Source: 2-01-FULL-49-22 sp036507655 (GTDB taxonomy: Bacteria > Patescibacteriota > Saccharimonadia > Saccharimonadales > UBA10212). From it: a stretch of 6,503 nucleotides of DNA. Below the pieces are notes generated by a model, which worked only from the letters and a program-made list of their open reading frames with translations, made no database searches and was not told where the DNA came from. Below, piece after piece: positions 1 to 5,876 of the stretch. Location of the stretch: the NCBI GenBank assembly GCA_036507655.1, contig DATCIS010000004.1, forward strand, positions 1 through 6,503. The letters run 5' to 3'. The first letter of the stretch is position 1. Each line of letters begins with the position of its first letter. A program made the position numbers and the translations under genes.

Positions 1-1294
1 GCCGATGTTCTGCTGGAGCGTCCTGGGCAGCTTGGTGTTAATACTCTTCGCCTTCCCGATACTGACGGCAACCCTGACAATGCTGGCACTTGACCGCACG
101 CTCGGTATGCACTTTTTTACAGCCGATTTCGGCGGCAACCCGATGATGTACGTCAATCTTATCTGGGCCTGGGGGCACCCGGAAGTCTATATTCTTATCC
201 TGCCGGCCTTCGGCGTTTTTTCGGAAATCGTTCCGACTTTTTCACGCAAGCGCCTGTTCGGCTATGGATCTATGGTCTGGGCAATCTGGGCAATTGTCTT
301 TTTGTCTTTCATCGTCTGGTTGCACCATTTCTTTACGATGGGGGCCGGAGCCAATGTTAACGCCTTCTTTGGCATTATGACGATGGCCATCGCGGTGCCA
401 ACCGGCGTCAAGATTTTTAATTGGCTGTTTACGATGTATCGCGGCCGTATTCGATTTGCTACGCCGATGCTGTGGTTTATGGGCTTTGTGGCAACCTTCA
501 CGGTTGGCGGCGTAGCCGGCGTTATAATGGCGATACCGCCGGCCGATTTCCAGCTGCACAACAGCTTATTCTTGGTGGCCCACTTCCATACGATGATTAT
601 CGGCGGGGTAGTTTTTGGCTTCTTTGCCGGTCTAATCTACTGGTTCCCGAAAATTTTCGGCTTCAAGCTTAACGAGCGACTCGGAAGATATGCCTTCTGG
701 TGCTGGTTTGTCGGTTTTCTGCTGGCCTTTATACCCCTTTATATCTTAGGGCTAATGGGCGCCACCCGCCGGCTGGATAGTTATGACGCCTCGCTTGGCT
801 GGCAGCCGCTGTTTATCGTCGCCGGGCTAGGGGTAGTAGCTATTGGCGCCGGTATCGCTATCCAAGCTTTGCAATTATATGTAAGCCTAAAGCAACGAAA
901 GGCCAATCTGGATACCACGGGCGACCCCTGGAACGGACGGACGCTGGAGTGGTCAACCGCCTCGCCGCCGCCGTTTTATAATTTCGCACATATACCTCTG
1001 GCTGCCGAGCGCGATGCCTTCTGGGCAGCCAAGCAAAGCCGGCAAGCAAAACTTCGTCTGCCATACCAACCTATCCATATTCCCAAAAACACGCCGCTAG
1101 CGCTGATAATTTCGGGTTTTGCCTTCGCTGCAGGGTTTGCGATAGTCTGGCACATCTACTGGCTGGCTCTTTTAAGTTTTCTGGCAATAGTTGGTTGTTT
1201 AGTGTTGCGATCTCTGGGCGAAAGAAATGAATACACACTCCCGGCAGCCGATGTAGCCAAAGTTGAAGCCGCCATCAGGAGAAGGTACGCATGA
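1..1294 (+). CDS. cyoB: Cytochrome bo3 ubiquinol oxidase subunit I, C-terminal part (5' end outside window)
   Basis: This is the catalytic heme-copper subunit of a proton-pumping quinol oxidase, which oxidises quinol and reduces O2 to water in the cytoplasmic membrane. The frame is open to the window edge; base 1 is the last base of a codon and the first full codon is Pro at 2-4. Numbered from the Met at 5, the 429 visible residues align with remembered E. coli CyoB (663 aa) at a constant offset of 226. By that alignment H58 and Y62 (in WGHPEVY) match the CuB ligand and cross-linked tyrosine, H107/H108 the other CuB ligands, T133 and K136 the K-channel, and H193 and H195 (in HFH) the heme o and heme b ligands. 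R255/R256 match the heme-propionate arginines. The TGDPW-GRTLEW-SPPPFYNF loop (306-327) and two C-terminal membrane helices, typical of the long CyoB form, are present. The last base of AGG before the stop overlaps cyoC by ATGA. The N-terminal third, with the D-channel entrance and quinone site, is not visible. Confidence 0.97.
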   Translation, partial: PMFCWSVLGSLVLILFAFPILTATLTMLALDRTLGMHFFTADFGGNPMMYVNLIWAWGHPEVYILILPAFGVFSEIVPTFSRKRLFGYGSMVWAIWAIVFLSFIVWLHHFFTMGAGANVNAFFGIMTMAIAVPTGVKIFNWLFTMYRGRIRFATPMLWFMGFVATFTVGGVAGVIMAIPPADFQLHNSLFLVAHFHTMIIGGVVFGFFAGLIYWFPKIFGFKLNERLGRYAFWCWFVGFLLAFIPLYILGLMGATRRLDSYDASLGWQPLFIVAGLGVVAIGAGIAIQALQLYVSLKQRKANLDTTGDPWNGRTLEWSTASPPPFYNFAHIPLAAERDAFWAAKQSRQAKLRLPYQPIHIPKNTPLALIISGFAFAAGFAIVWHIYWLALLSFLAIVGCLVLRSLGERNEYTLPAADVAKVEAAIRRRYA

Positions 1295-1887
1295 CAGAGC
1301 AGCAGATAGGAGACAGTAGACAGCAGGCGGTTGAGTCAAAAACTGTTTTCGGTTTCTGGGTGTATTTAATGACGGATGCTGTGCTGTTTGCCAGCCTGTT
1401 CGCCACGTTTGCGGTGCTAAGAAATAACACCTTTGGTGGAGTCTCGGGCCAGGAGATATTCAGTTTACCGTTCGTCCTGGCCGAAACTCTGATACTTCTG
1501 ACTAGCAGCTTCAGTGTCGGCCTGGCCTGGCTGGCCGCCCGGCAGGGCAACAGGCAAATGGTTCTAGTATGGCTGTCTATAACATTCCTCTTGGGAGCGG
1601 CCTTCTTAACACTAGAGATAAGAGAGTTCATCCACCTATATCAGGAAGGTAACAGTTGGCGCCGTAGTGCCTTTCTAACGTCTTTCTTTACACTAGTTGG
1701 AACCCACGGAGCCCACGTTACAGCCGGCTTGGTATGGATGAGCACTCTCTTGATCCGAATTTACAGAGGCGGTTTGTTCAAAAGCAGCCTTAAAAAGATT
1801 ACGATGTTGAGTCTTTTTTGGCATTTTCTTGACGTTGTCTGGATCTTTATCTTCACCATCGTTTACCTAATGGGGATTATCAGATGA
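1291..1887 (+). CDS. cyoC: Cytochrome bo3 ubiquinol oxidase subunit III
   Basis: This is subunit III of the heme-copper quinol oxidase, a structural membrane subunit next to subunit I. The 198-residue length is close to E. coli CyoC (about 204). Five membrane helices are readable, roughly at 20-42, 61-83, 90-109, 128-154 and 172-196. Family marks include the buried glutamate in LAETLILLTSSF (E65), the EIREF segment (109-113), GTHGAHVT (137-144) and the C-terminal FWHFLDVVWIFIFTIVY run with H178 and D181. The ATG overlaps the cyoB stop (ATGA), and AGGAG at 1277-1281 lies nine bases upstream, so the start is well supported and translation is probably coupled to cyoB. The stop overlaps the cyoD start in the same way. 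Cytochrome c oxidase subunit III is the related alternative, but the five-helix form and CyoB/CyoD neighbours favour the quinol oxidase. Confidence 0.96.
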   Translation: MTEQQIGDSRQQAVESKTVFGFWVYLMTDAVLFASLFATFAVLRNNTFGGVSGQEIFSLPFVLAETLILLTSSFSVGLAWLAARQGNRQMVLVWLSITFLLGAAFLTLEIREFIHLYQEGNSWRRSAFLTSFFTLVGTHGAHVTAGLVWMSTLLIRIYRGGLFKSSLKKITMLSLFWHFLDVVWIFIFTIVYLMGIIR

Positions 1888-2267
1888 AAGATAAGCTTAC
1901 CGCGAAGAACTATATCGCCGGCTATATCTTCTCGCTGAGCCTGACTCTGGCGGCATTTCTGCTAGTTTGGCGCTACGTCGATTCCGATAGACAACTGCTC
2001 TCAGAGGGCTTCTTGTTGGCTTGGATCGCGGCTCTAGCTATAGTTCAGTTATTTACGCAGCTGGTTTTTTTCCTACATCTGGGACGCGAATCCAAGCCCC
2101 GTTGGAACCTAATCGTCTTGACCTTCGCGGCGACCATAGTCATCGTTTTGGTGTTTGGCTCACTTTGGATTATGGCGAATTTGAATTACCGCGGTGGGCA
2201 CGGAACGTCGCCCGAGCAAACTGAAACATACATTATCGAGGATGAAGGCTTTCAACTCCATCAGTAA
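1884..2267 (+). CDS. cyoD: Cytochrome bo3 ubiquinol oxidase subunit IV, with C-terminal extension
   Basis: This is the small subunit IV of the bo3 oxidase, a three-helix membrane protein thought to help assembly or stability of subunit I. Helices lie at about 9-29, 42-66 and 75-98. Family marks are the YIAGYIFSLSLT opening, LAIVQLFTQLVFFLHL (51-66) in helix 2, a W-N pair (W74, N75) before helix 3, and the closing GSLWIMANLNY (92-102), which is very close to E. coli GSIWIMWNLNY. E. coli CyoD is about 109 residues and ends soon after this motif; here a hydrophilic, acidic tail of about 25 residues follows (103-127). That tail contains the cyoE start. The ATG overlaps the cyoC stop by ATGA; only a weak GGGG at 1872-1875 precedes it, so coupled translation is likely. 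Confidence 0.94.
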   Translation: MKDKLTAKNYIAGYIFSLSLTLAAFLLVWRYVDSDRQLLSEGFLLAWIAALAIVQLFTQLVFFLHLGRESKPRWNLIVLTFAATIVIVLVFGSLWIMANLNYRGGHGTSPEQTETYIIEDEGFQLHQ

Positions 2268-3132
2268 GCCCCTTAAAAGCTATTACGGTTTAGCCAAACC
2301 GGAACGGACCCTCACTAATGTTTTGACAGCGCTGGCCGGCTTTTTGTTCGCTTCCGAGTTTGTTCTCGGAAAGTGGTTTTATTTGTGGCTGGCTGTTTAC
2401 CTACTAGGCGGGCTAACTTTGATAATAGGCTCGGCGAATGTTCTCAATAACTATATCGATAAAGATCTTGATCAAAAAATGGCGCGTACCAAAAAGCGGG
2501 CGTTACCAAGCGGCCAAATCTCTGCCCGCGCCAGTATTATTTACGCAACCGCACTGGGACTGCTGGGTTTTTGGTTGTTGCTATATACAAATTGGTTAAC
2601 AATCGGATTAATTGCTGCGGCCTATTTCTGGTATGTGGCAGTTTATGGCTATGCCAAGCGCCATACCGTATACAGCACTCTAATTGGCACAGTCCCCGGC
2701 GGTGCATCAATTGTCGCCGGCTACACAGCCTATACCGGGAAACTGGATCTGGCCGCTTTAATCCTATTTTTAATGATGCTCGGGTGGCAAATGGTTCATT
2801 TCTACGCCATCGCTATTTATAGACTAAAGGATTACAAAGCCGCCCGAATTCCGACCTTACCAGTCCGCCGGGGGTTGCAAGTCACCAAAAAGTATATGCT
2901 AGTTTTTACCGCTCTCTTTATATTTGCCGTCAGCCTACTGAAATGGGAGGGTTATACGGGCTATATCTATCTAACGGTAATGTTGTTTCTGGGCCTAATT
3001 TGGCTTCAGATTGTAATGCGGGGTTTTACGGCAACAGATAGCGAACAGTGGGCCAAAGCAGTGTTTAAGTTCTCTCTTGTTGTCTTGCTCGGAATGTGCT
3101 TAATGGTAGCGGTTGGGCCAGTATTGCCGTAG
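2242..3132 (+). CDS. cyoE: Protoheme IX farnesyltransferase (heme O synthase)
   Basis: This UbiA-type membrane prenyltransferase adds a farnesyl group from farnesyl diphosphate to heme b, giving the heme O needed by the CyoB active site. With the ATG at 2242 the protein is 296 residues, the same length as E. coli CyoE. The first aspartate-rich motif is NNYIDKDLDQKMARTKKR (69-86). The second region is FYAIAIYRLKDYKAARIPTL (187-206). Several membrane helices and a YAKRHTVYSTLIGT segment (137-150) also match the family. The usual proline in the WQxPH segment is Val here (V185). The start overlaps cyoD by 26 bases. A GTG at 2194 would add 16 residues, but the family N-terminus (xYLxLxKPxxxxxN) begins just after the ATG, so the ATG is preferred. 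GAGG at 2238-2241 touches the ATG and is too close for a normal ribosome site, so coupling to cyoD translation is likely. Confidence 0.95.
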   Translation: MKAFNSISKPLKSYYGLAKPERTLTNVLTALAGFLFASEFVLGKWFYLWLAVYLLGGLTLIIGSANVLNNYIDKDLDQKMARTKKRALPSGQISARASIIYATALGLLGFWLLLYTNWLTIGLIAAAYFWYVAVYGYAKRHTVYSTLIGTVPGGASIVAGYTAYTGKLDLAALILFLMMLGWQMVHFYAIAIYRLKDYKAARIPTLPVRRGLQVTKKYMLVFTALFIFAVSLLKWEGYTGYIYLTVMLFLGLIWLQIVMRGFTATDSEQWAKAVFKFSLVVLLGMCLMVAVGPVLP

Positions 3133-3151
3133 CTGATATACTTTTACTGAC

Positions 3152-3415
3152 ATGCTGGTGCTTTTACACGTATCGATTGCCATTTCCAGCCTTATTTACA
3201 CCGGTTATGTTTTCCTTTCCCCTTCAAAGGCCAGGATTTACGGAGTATATGGCTTTATCGCGGCCACCCTTATCAGCGGCGGGGTACTAGCATTTGTCGC
3301 TCACGCCTCTTTACTATCTGTTTGTGTCTCCGGCTTGCTTTACTTGGGAATCGTCTCGATAGGAATTGTCGCCAGCCACAAGAAACTGGCCAAAGAATCG
3401 GCTGCCGATTTATAA
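3152..3415 (+). CDS. Small three-helix membrane protein of unknown function, end of cyo operon
   Basis: I do not recognise this 87-residue protein. It starts 19 bases after the cyoE stop on the same strand with no room for a usual promoter, so it is probably the last gene of the oxidase operon. Three hydrophobic segments are visible at about 3-21, 31-50 and 54-74, followed by a short charged tail (HKKLAKESAADL). H6 lies in helix 1, H51 at the end of helix 2, and H76 just after helix 3. A polar SPSKARIYG loop (23-31) joins helices 1 and 2, and glycines recur in helices 2 and 3. No clear Shine-Dalgarno precedes the ATG; an in-frame stop at 3134-3136 limits extension, and GTG at 3158 is the other possible start. 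The helical periodicity and intact frame support a real gene. A role in oxidase assembly or heme/copper handling is only suggested by position. Confidence 0.75.
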   Translation: MLVLLHVSIAISSLIYTGYVFLSPSKARIYGVYGFIAATLISGGVLAFVAHASLLSVCVSGLLYLGIVSIGIVASHKKLAKESAADL

Positions 3416-3425
3416 ACATCCCCCC

Positions 3426-3454
3426 TTGCCAAGAGCTACAAAAGGCGCTAGCAT
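3426..3454 (+). promoter_or_regulatory. Putative sigma70-type promoter of the DoxX gene
   Basis: TTGCCA at 3426-3431 (5 of 6 with TTGACA) is followed after 17 bases by TAGCAT at 3449-3454 (4 of 6 with TATAAT). Transcription would begin near 3461, about 28 bases before the DoxX ATG. It sits right after the last cyo-operon gene, so the DoxX gene could be transcribed separately as well as by readthrough. The -10 match is modest and no activity can be read from sequence. Confidence 0.4.
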
Positions 3455-3476
3455 TTTAGTTAGTTAAATAAAAGAA

Positions 3477-3483
3477 AAGGTGG
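3477..3483 (+). promoter_or_regulatory. Strong Shine-Dalgarno deciding the DoxX start
   Basis: AAGGTGG matches AAGGAGG at six of seven bases and ends five bases before the ATG at 3489. It settles the start at 3489 over the in-frame GTG at 3480, which lies inside this site. Confidence 0.7.
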
Positions 3484-3488
3484 GAACA

Positions 3489-4028
3489 ATGGCTCTTAAG
3501 AAACACATAGCCGACGGCAGTCTGTACGTATGGGCCCTGCTCAGGCTTGGTTTAGGATTTATTTTTCTCTGGGCATTTTTTGACAAACTATTAGGTCTCG
3601 GTTTCGCGACTTGTAAAGACAGGGTATCCGGTGACGTCACAGTCAACTGCAGCGATGCCTGGATTAATGGCGGTTCGCCAACAACCGGCTTCCTGAACAA
3701 TGCGGTAACTGGCCCATTCTCTGACTTTTATCATAATTTAGCCGGTGTGGCTTGGGTAGATTGGTTGTTTATGCTCGGCCTACTTTTTGTGGGCGTTGGC
3801 CTTCTGTTTGGGATTTTCGTCCGCTCAGCAGCCTTCATCGGCATAGTAATGCTGGTCCTGATGTGGACCGCTCTGCTCTGGCCGGTTAATACGCCGGTCT
3901 TAGACGATCATCTAATCTACGCTTTGATTTTATTCGGCGTTGCATTGGTTGACGAGCACCAGGTTTGGGGCTTCCGCCGCTGGTGGCTCAAAACCTCCGT
4001 CGCCAAAGCCCTCCCATTCTTAAGATAG
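3489..4028 (+). CDS. DoxX-family integral membrane protein
   Basis: This 179-residue protein belongs to the DoxX/DoxD-like group of four-helix membrane proteins. Some members are the small subunit of thiosulfate:quinone oxidoreductase or act in membrane redox complexes; the exact role here is not known. Helices lie at about 13-37, 88-110, 114-132 and 140-155. Family marks are the LRLGLGFIFLWAFFDKLLGLGFAT opening (19 onward), the NGGSPTTGFL segment (60-69), a GPF-DFY stretch (75-81), the LGLLFVGVGLLFGIFVRSAA helix (96-115) and P-L-DDHLIYALILFGVAL near the end. Two cysteines (C42, C54) flank a short loop between helices 1 and 2 and could form a disulfide if that loop faces outward. The start is fixed by the ribosome site at 3477-3483. 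It lies between an oxidase operon and a flavin dehydrogenase, which suits a quinone-linked redox role, though this is inference. Confidence 0.85.
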   Translation: MALKKHIADGSLYVWALLRLGLGFIFLWAFFDKLLGLGFATCKDRVSGDVTVNCSDAWINGGSPTTGFLNNAVTGPFSDFYHNLAGVAWVDWLFMLGLLFVGVGLLFGIFVRSAAFIGIVMLVLMWTALLWPVNTPVLDDHLIYALILFGVALVDEHQVWGFRRWWLKTSVAKALPFLR

Positions 4029-4061
4029 TCATTTTTAAGCTGTAAAGATTGCTACACAACC

Positions 4062-4168
4062 TCCGGCTAAACTTAACCTTACCCCCAAGTGGAGCCGGGC
4101 CGGTAGGCTGTGGAGATGCGATAATATCTCTTTGCAGCTCAGACAGCCTACCGTCCGCGCGTGAGCGG
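4062..4168. other. Three consecutive stem-loops between convergent genes (possible structured RNA)
   Basis: This 168-base gap between the DoxX and FAD-oxidase stops has no convincing gene but is rich in pairing. Arm 1: CCGGCT (4063-4068) pairs with AGCCGG (4093-4098), then across a 2x2 internal loop ACTT (4071-4074) pairs with AAGT (4087-4090). Arm 2: CGGTAGGCTGT (4101-4111) pairs perfectly with ACAGCCTACCG (4143-4153), enclosing GAGAT (4113-4117) with ATCTC (4126-4130), extendable by G-U pairs. Arm 3: CCGC (4155-4158) pairs with GCGG (4165-4168) over a six-base loop. No U-run follows on either strand, so a classical intrinsic terminator is not supported. It resembles none of SRP RNA, tmRNA or RNase P RNA as I know them. 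Strand is undecided. It may be a small RNA, a barrier between convergent transcripts, or chance. Confidence 0.45.
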
Positions 4169-4190
4169 TTTGGGAGGTGGTTATGGGAAG

Positions 4191-4210
4191 GCAAGCCTAA
4201 AAATGCTTGC
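4191..4210. other. Short hairpin across the FAD-oxidase stop codon
   Basis: GCAAGC (4191-4196) and GCTTGC (4205-4210) are perfect inverse complements around an eight-base A/T-rich loop that contains the stop codon of the minus-strand gene. A six-base stem without a following U-run is weak evidence for a terminator or an mRNA 3'-end signal. Confidence 0.25.
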
Positions 4211-5849
4211 GAATATGGCTCATGCTGAAGTCCCAATCAGAATCGGTTTTCTTATGCGGATTGAAGATATTATGAGGATCAAAAATTTTCTTTGTTTCTT
4301 TGAATAGTTTAACCACTTCTTTACCATACATAGTTTCCAGCCACGGGCCACGAATCATGCCGTCGTTATGCTCGCCAGATATACTGCCGCCATAGCTTAA
4401 AACTAACTCATTTACCTCTTTCATTGCCGGCTCAAGCTTGGCCCGCTCGCGCGGATCCTCAATTTTCATCAATGGAATAACGTGAAAGTTGCCGTCGCCC
4501 ATATGACCTGCAAGTGTGGCCATCAGATTATATTTCTTGACTATTCTGCGCAGTTTGGGCAGGAATTCAGGCAGATGAGGCGGCGGCACTACAAAATCGT
4601 CTATAAACGGCGCTGTGTGCTTGTCGTGTACTTTCTTACGTAGCAGGTTAAAGCTCTCGCGGCGCATTATGCGGAATTTCCAGGCTTTAGCCTCAGTTTC
4701 ATCTTCTTCCATGGCTTCTAGATTGAAGGGTTCAAGCGTTTGGCGCATAGCGTGCACTTTTTGCTTAACTTCTTCTGCAGTGTCTCCCGTGTATTCGATT
4801 AACAGGACCATCTTGGGAATACCTCTGAGTAGTAGCAGAGCGTCAGGTAGAAGCTGGAATCCCAGTTTTATAAGCCCTCCCCAGCCCAACTTTTTCCGAA
4901 AATACGGGAAGAATTTGATAGCCAGCATCAGCGTGTAGTTATCAAAGGCTTCAAAGCTAGCGGGTTTGGTCGCCAGAACAGTGTTTATAAGCTCCCCTAA
5001 TCGTTTTTCGTCCTTCATAAAACAGACCAAGACCCCCGAATGAGGCTCTTTCTTCACCAGCTTAAACTCAATGTCGCTTATAAGTCCTAAGGTGCCTTGT
5101 GAGCCGACAAACAGCTTTGTCAGGTCAAAAATACCGCTATCTCGGTCCCAAACGTCCCAAAGGTTATAACCGGTTGAATTTTTGGTCACTTTAGGCTTGG
5201 CGGCCTTGATCTTGTCGTAATTCTTATCGAGCAGCTCAAATATCTGTTGGTAGATTTCGCCTTCGAAACCTTTTTGGGCCTTTTTGGCAGCTAATTCCTT
5301 TTTATCAAGCGGTTTTAGTTCATAAACCATGCCGTCGCTTAAGACAACTTGAAGTTTTTTAACGAAGTTGTCAATTTTTCCATATTCCAGCGACCTCTCT
5401 CCACCGGCGAAGTTGGCCACCATTCCGCCGACGGCCGCCAAATCCCTTGAAGCCGGAAACGCTGGCATCAGCGATCCTTTAGACAGCGTTGCTTTCTCGA
5501 ATTCACGGTAAAGCACGCCAGGCTGAACACGAGCACTGGTCGCAGTTACGTTTTCAATCTTCTTGAAGTAATGCGTAAAGTCGATAACCACCGATTCGTT
5601 TATGGCGCCCCCGGACATACATGTACCGGCGGCGCGAGCTGTTAGAGAAAGATTTGGGGTATCGTGGCGGCAAAAATAGGTTGAAACTACCAACCTTTGT
5701 AAGTCTTTGGTGTTTTTTGGATAAACCACCATTTGCGGCTTCAGCTCAAACAAAGAGGCGTCATGGCTGTAAAACTCCAACGTTTCCTCGCGAATATCAG
5801 CCTCACCCTCAAATCCGCGCGCCTTGAGCGTCTCAACAAACTGATCCAT
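4197..5849 (-). CDS. FAD-linked oxidase, D-lactate / D-2-hydroxyacid dehydrogenase (GlcD-like)
   Basis: This flavoprotein of the vanillyl-alcohol-oxidase superfamily likely oxidises a D-2-hydroxyacid such as D-lactate to the keto acid and passes electrons to a quinone or cytochrome; the true substrate is not shown. Counting 550 residues from ATG 5849, the FAD domain holds VVYPKNTKDLQRLV (41-54), the pyrophosphate loop ARAAGTCMSGGA (71-82), PAFPASRDLAAVGGMVAN (129-146) and LFVGSQGTLGLISDIEF (246-262). The C-terminal domain holds AGHMGDGNFH (447-456) and SGEHNDGMIRGPWLETMYG (491-509). H449, H456 and E493 match the metal-site residues known in related D-2-hydroxyacid dehydrogenases. It ends with FDPHNIFNPHKK and has no C-terminal cysteine-rich Fe-S domain. 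A hydrophobic stretch (about 325-350) could touch the membrane. GGGTGG lies five bases before ATG 5849; ATG 5852 and GTG 5858 are alternatives. It is convergent with DoxX and divergent from thyA. Confidence 0.92.
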   Translation of the reverse strand: MDQFVETLKARGFEGEADIREETLEFYSHDASLFELKPQMVVYPKNTKDLQRLVVSTYFCRHDTPNLSLTARAAGTCMSGGAINESVVIDFTHYFKKIENVTATSARVQPGVLYREFEKATLSKGSLMPAFPASRDLAAVGGMVANFAGGERSLEYGKIDNFVKKLQVVLSDGMVYELKPLDKKELAAKKAQKGFEGEIYQQIFELLDKNYDKIKAAKPKVTKNSTGYNLWDVWDRDSGIFDLTKLFVGSQGTLGLISDIEFKLVKKEPHSGVLVCFMKDEKRLGELINTVLATKPASFEAFDNYTLMLAIKFFPYFRKKLGWGGLIKLGFQLLPDALLLLRGIPKMVLLIEYTGDTAEEVKQKVHAMRQTLEPFNLEAMEEDETEAKAWKFRIMRRESFNLLRKKVHDKHTAPFIDDFVVPPPHLPEFLPKLRRIVKKYNLMATLAGHMGDGNFHVIPLMKIEDPRERAKLEPAMKEVNELVLSYGGSISGEHNDGMIRGPWLETMYGKEVVKLFKETKKIFDPHNIFNPHKKTDSDWDFSMSHIRKHF

Positions 5850-5876
5850 CATAACCACCCATTACCCTTAAGTTTA

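Noticed and set aside
858..1064. Minus-strand open frame inside cyoB, and similar minus-strand frames at 242-561 and 1275-1631.
   Set aside because: They lie opposite well-supported cyo genes, have low-complexity or shadow-like translations and no recognisable motif.
2194..2241. Upstream GTG start adding 16 residues to CyoE.
   Set aside because: No ribosome site, the added residues do not match the family, and the ATG at 2242 gives the family-typical 296 residues.
4062..4168. Intrinsic terminator shared by the convergent DoxX and FAD-oxidase genes.
   Set aside because: No U-run follows any stem on either strand, and the main stem has a 31-base enclosed region.
4172..4196. SRP RNA-like GGAAGGCAAGCC near the stem-loops.
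   Set aside because: It lacks the conserved GGUCAGG and GGAAGCAGCC apical pairing of the SRP RNA hairpin.
3988..4236. Minus-strand 82-residue frame covering the convergent gap.
   Set aside because: It overlaps the ends of two real genes and the stem-loops, has no ribosome site or recognisable domain, and its composition looks like translated non-coding DNA.
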